Positions 63,850 through 64,000 of a stretch of DNA of 64,000 nt are shown here, piece after piece. Position 1 is the first letter of the stretch; the number at the start of each line of letters is the position of its first letter. The notes under the pieces are model-generated. The model saw only the letters and a program-made list of their open reading frames with translations, was not told the origin of the DNA and did not search any database. The stretch is taken from positions 26,556 through 90,555 of the forward strand of contig NZ_SNVV01000022.1 in assembly GCF_004361735.1 (NCBI RefSeq). The letters are read 5' to 3'. The DNA comes from Azoarcus indigens (GTDB lineage: Bacteria; Pseudomonadota; Gammaproteobacteria; Burkholderiales; Rhodocyclaceae). Made by a program: the position numbers and the translations under genes.

Positions 63850-64000
63850 GTGAGTGAAGTCTTCATCTGCGACGGCATCCGCACCCCCATAGGCCGCTAC
63901 GGCGGCGCCCTCTCCGGCGTGCGCGCCGACGACCTCGCCGCCCTCCCGATCAAGGCGCTGATGGAACGCAACGCCGGCCTGGACTGGTCCGCCCTGGACG
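63850..64000 (+). CDS. paaJ: Thiolase, 5' part (3-oxoadipyl-CoA thiolase PaaJ-type)
   Basis: The first 50 residues of a thiolase, cut by the window edge. The family start (VFICDGIRTPIGRYGGALSGVRADDLAALPIKAL) is clear and fits the PaaJ/PcaF group that cleaves 3-oxoadipyl-CoA to acetyl-CoA and succinyl-CoA. The start is a GTG with an AAGGAG ribosome site. It lies 37 bases after paaR in the same direction. Active site residues lie outside the window. Confidence 0.82.
   Translation, partial: MSEVFICDGIRTPIGRYGGALSGVRADDLAALPIKALMERNAGLDWSALD

Overview
The window is high-GC, gene-dense DNA of a betaproteobacterium. Gene content (periplasmic nitrate-reduction cytochrome NapC, System I cytochrome c maturation, an aerobic phenylacetate gene set laid out much like that of Azoarcus/Aromatoleum evansii, and an aryl-polyene pigment locus) points to the Rhodocyclales (Azoarcus/Thauera/Aromatoleum type). 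This placement is inferred from gene content, not from a marker gene. No rRNA, tRNA, CRISPR array, insertion sequence or phage gene was seen.

Layout. 1-10.5 kb: napC, an Aer-like PAS chemoreceptor on the opposite strand, then a complete, tightly overlapping ccmABCDEFGHI operon. 10.8-15.7 kb: a divergent MmyB-type regulator/methyltransferase pair, then a D-alanine catabolism block (alr and dadA on minus, an Lrp/AsnC regulator divergent). 15.7-46.5 kb: a large aryl-polyene (APE, xanthomonadin/arcuflavin-like) locus in four transcription blocks. The plus block (15.7-21.3 kb) holds a lipoprotein, a halogenase-like flavoprotein, an FkbO/XanB2-type chorismatase, a MipA/OmpV protein, a PlsC-type acyltransferase and a GT2. 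A minus block (23.8-28.7 kb) holds a polysaccharide deacetylase, a methyltransferase, KS, chain length factor, dehydratase and ketoreductase. A second minus block (36.6-43.1 kb) holds ACP, a membrane protein, an AMP ligase, a hotdog protein, an LpxL-type acyltransferase, a LolA-like protein and an MMPL exporter. A third (43.3-46.5 kb) holds a second ACP, a second KS and a cobalamin-type radical SAM enzyme. argC and a CPA2 antiporter lie between the first two blocks, and a compact chemotaxis operon (MCP-like, cheY, STAS, cheA, MCP, cheW) plus a NarL-type regulator lie between the second and third. 46.6-53.3 kb: a TerB-like protein, a metallo-beta-lactamase-fold hydrolase, and a type IV pilin operon (pilE/fimT/pilV/pilW/pilX-like) ending in a cupin gene. 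53.5-64 kb: the aerobic phenylacetyl-CoA pathway, paaY-paaN divergent from paaG-I-K-A-B-C-D-E, then paaR and the start of a thiolase.

How it works together. The chorismatase should supply a hydroxybenzoate starter, which the AMP ligase would load on an ACP. KS/CLF, KR and DH would build the polyene. The acyltransferases, GT2 and deacetylase would tailor a lipid-linked pigment, and LolA/MMPL would move it to the outer membrane. The paa operon activates phenylacetate (PaaK), epoxidises it (PaaABCDE), isomerises it (PaaG) and opens the ring (PaaN as the aldehyde dehydrogenase half). The paaN-paaG gap carries a PaaR-type operator and a perfect FNR-type box inside the predicted paaG promoter spacer, suggesting control by both substrate and oxygen. 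Nearly every gap in the paa operon carries a strong GC-rich hairpin.
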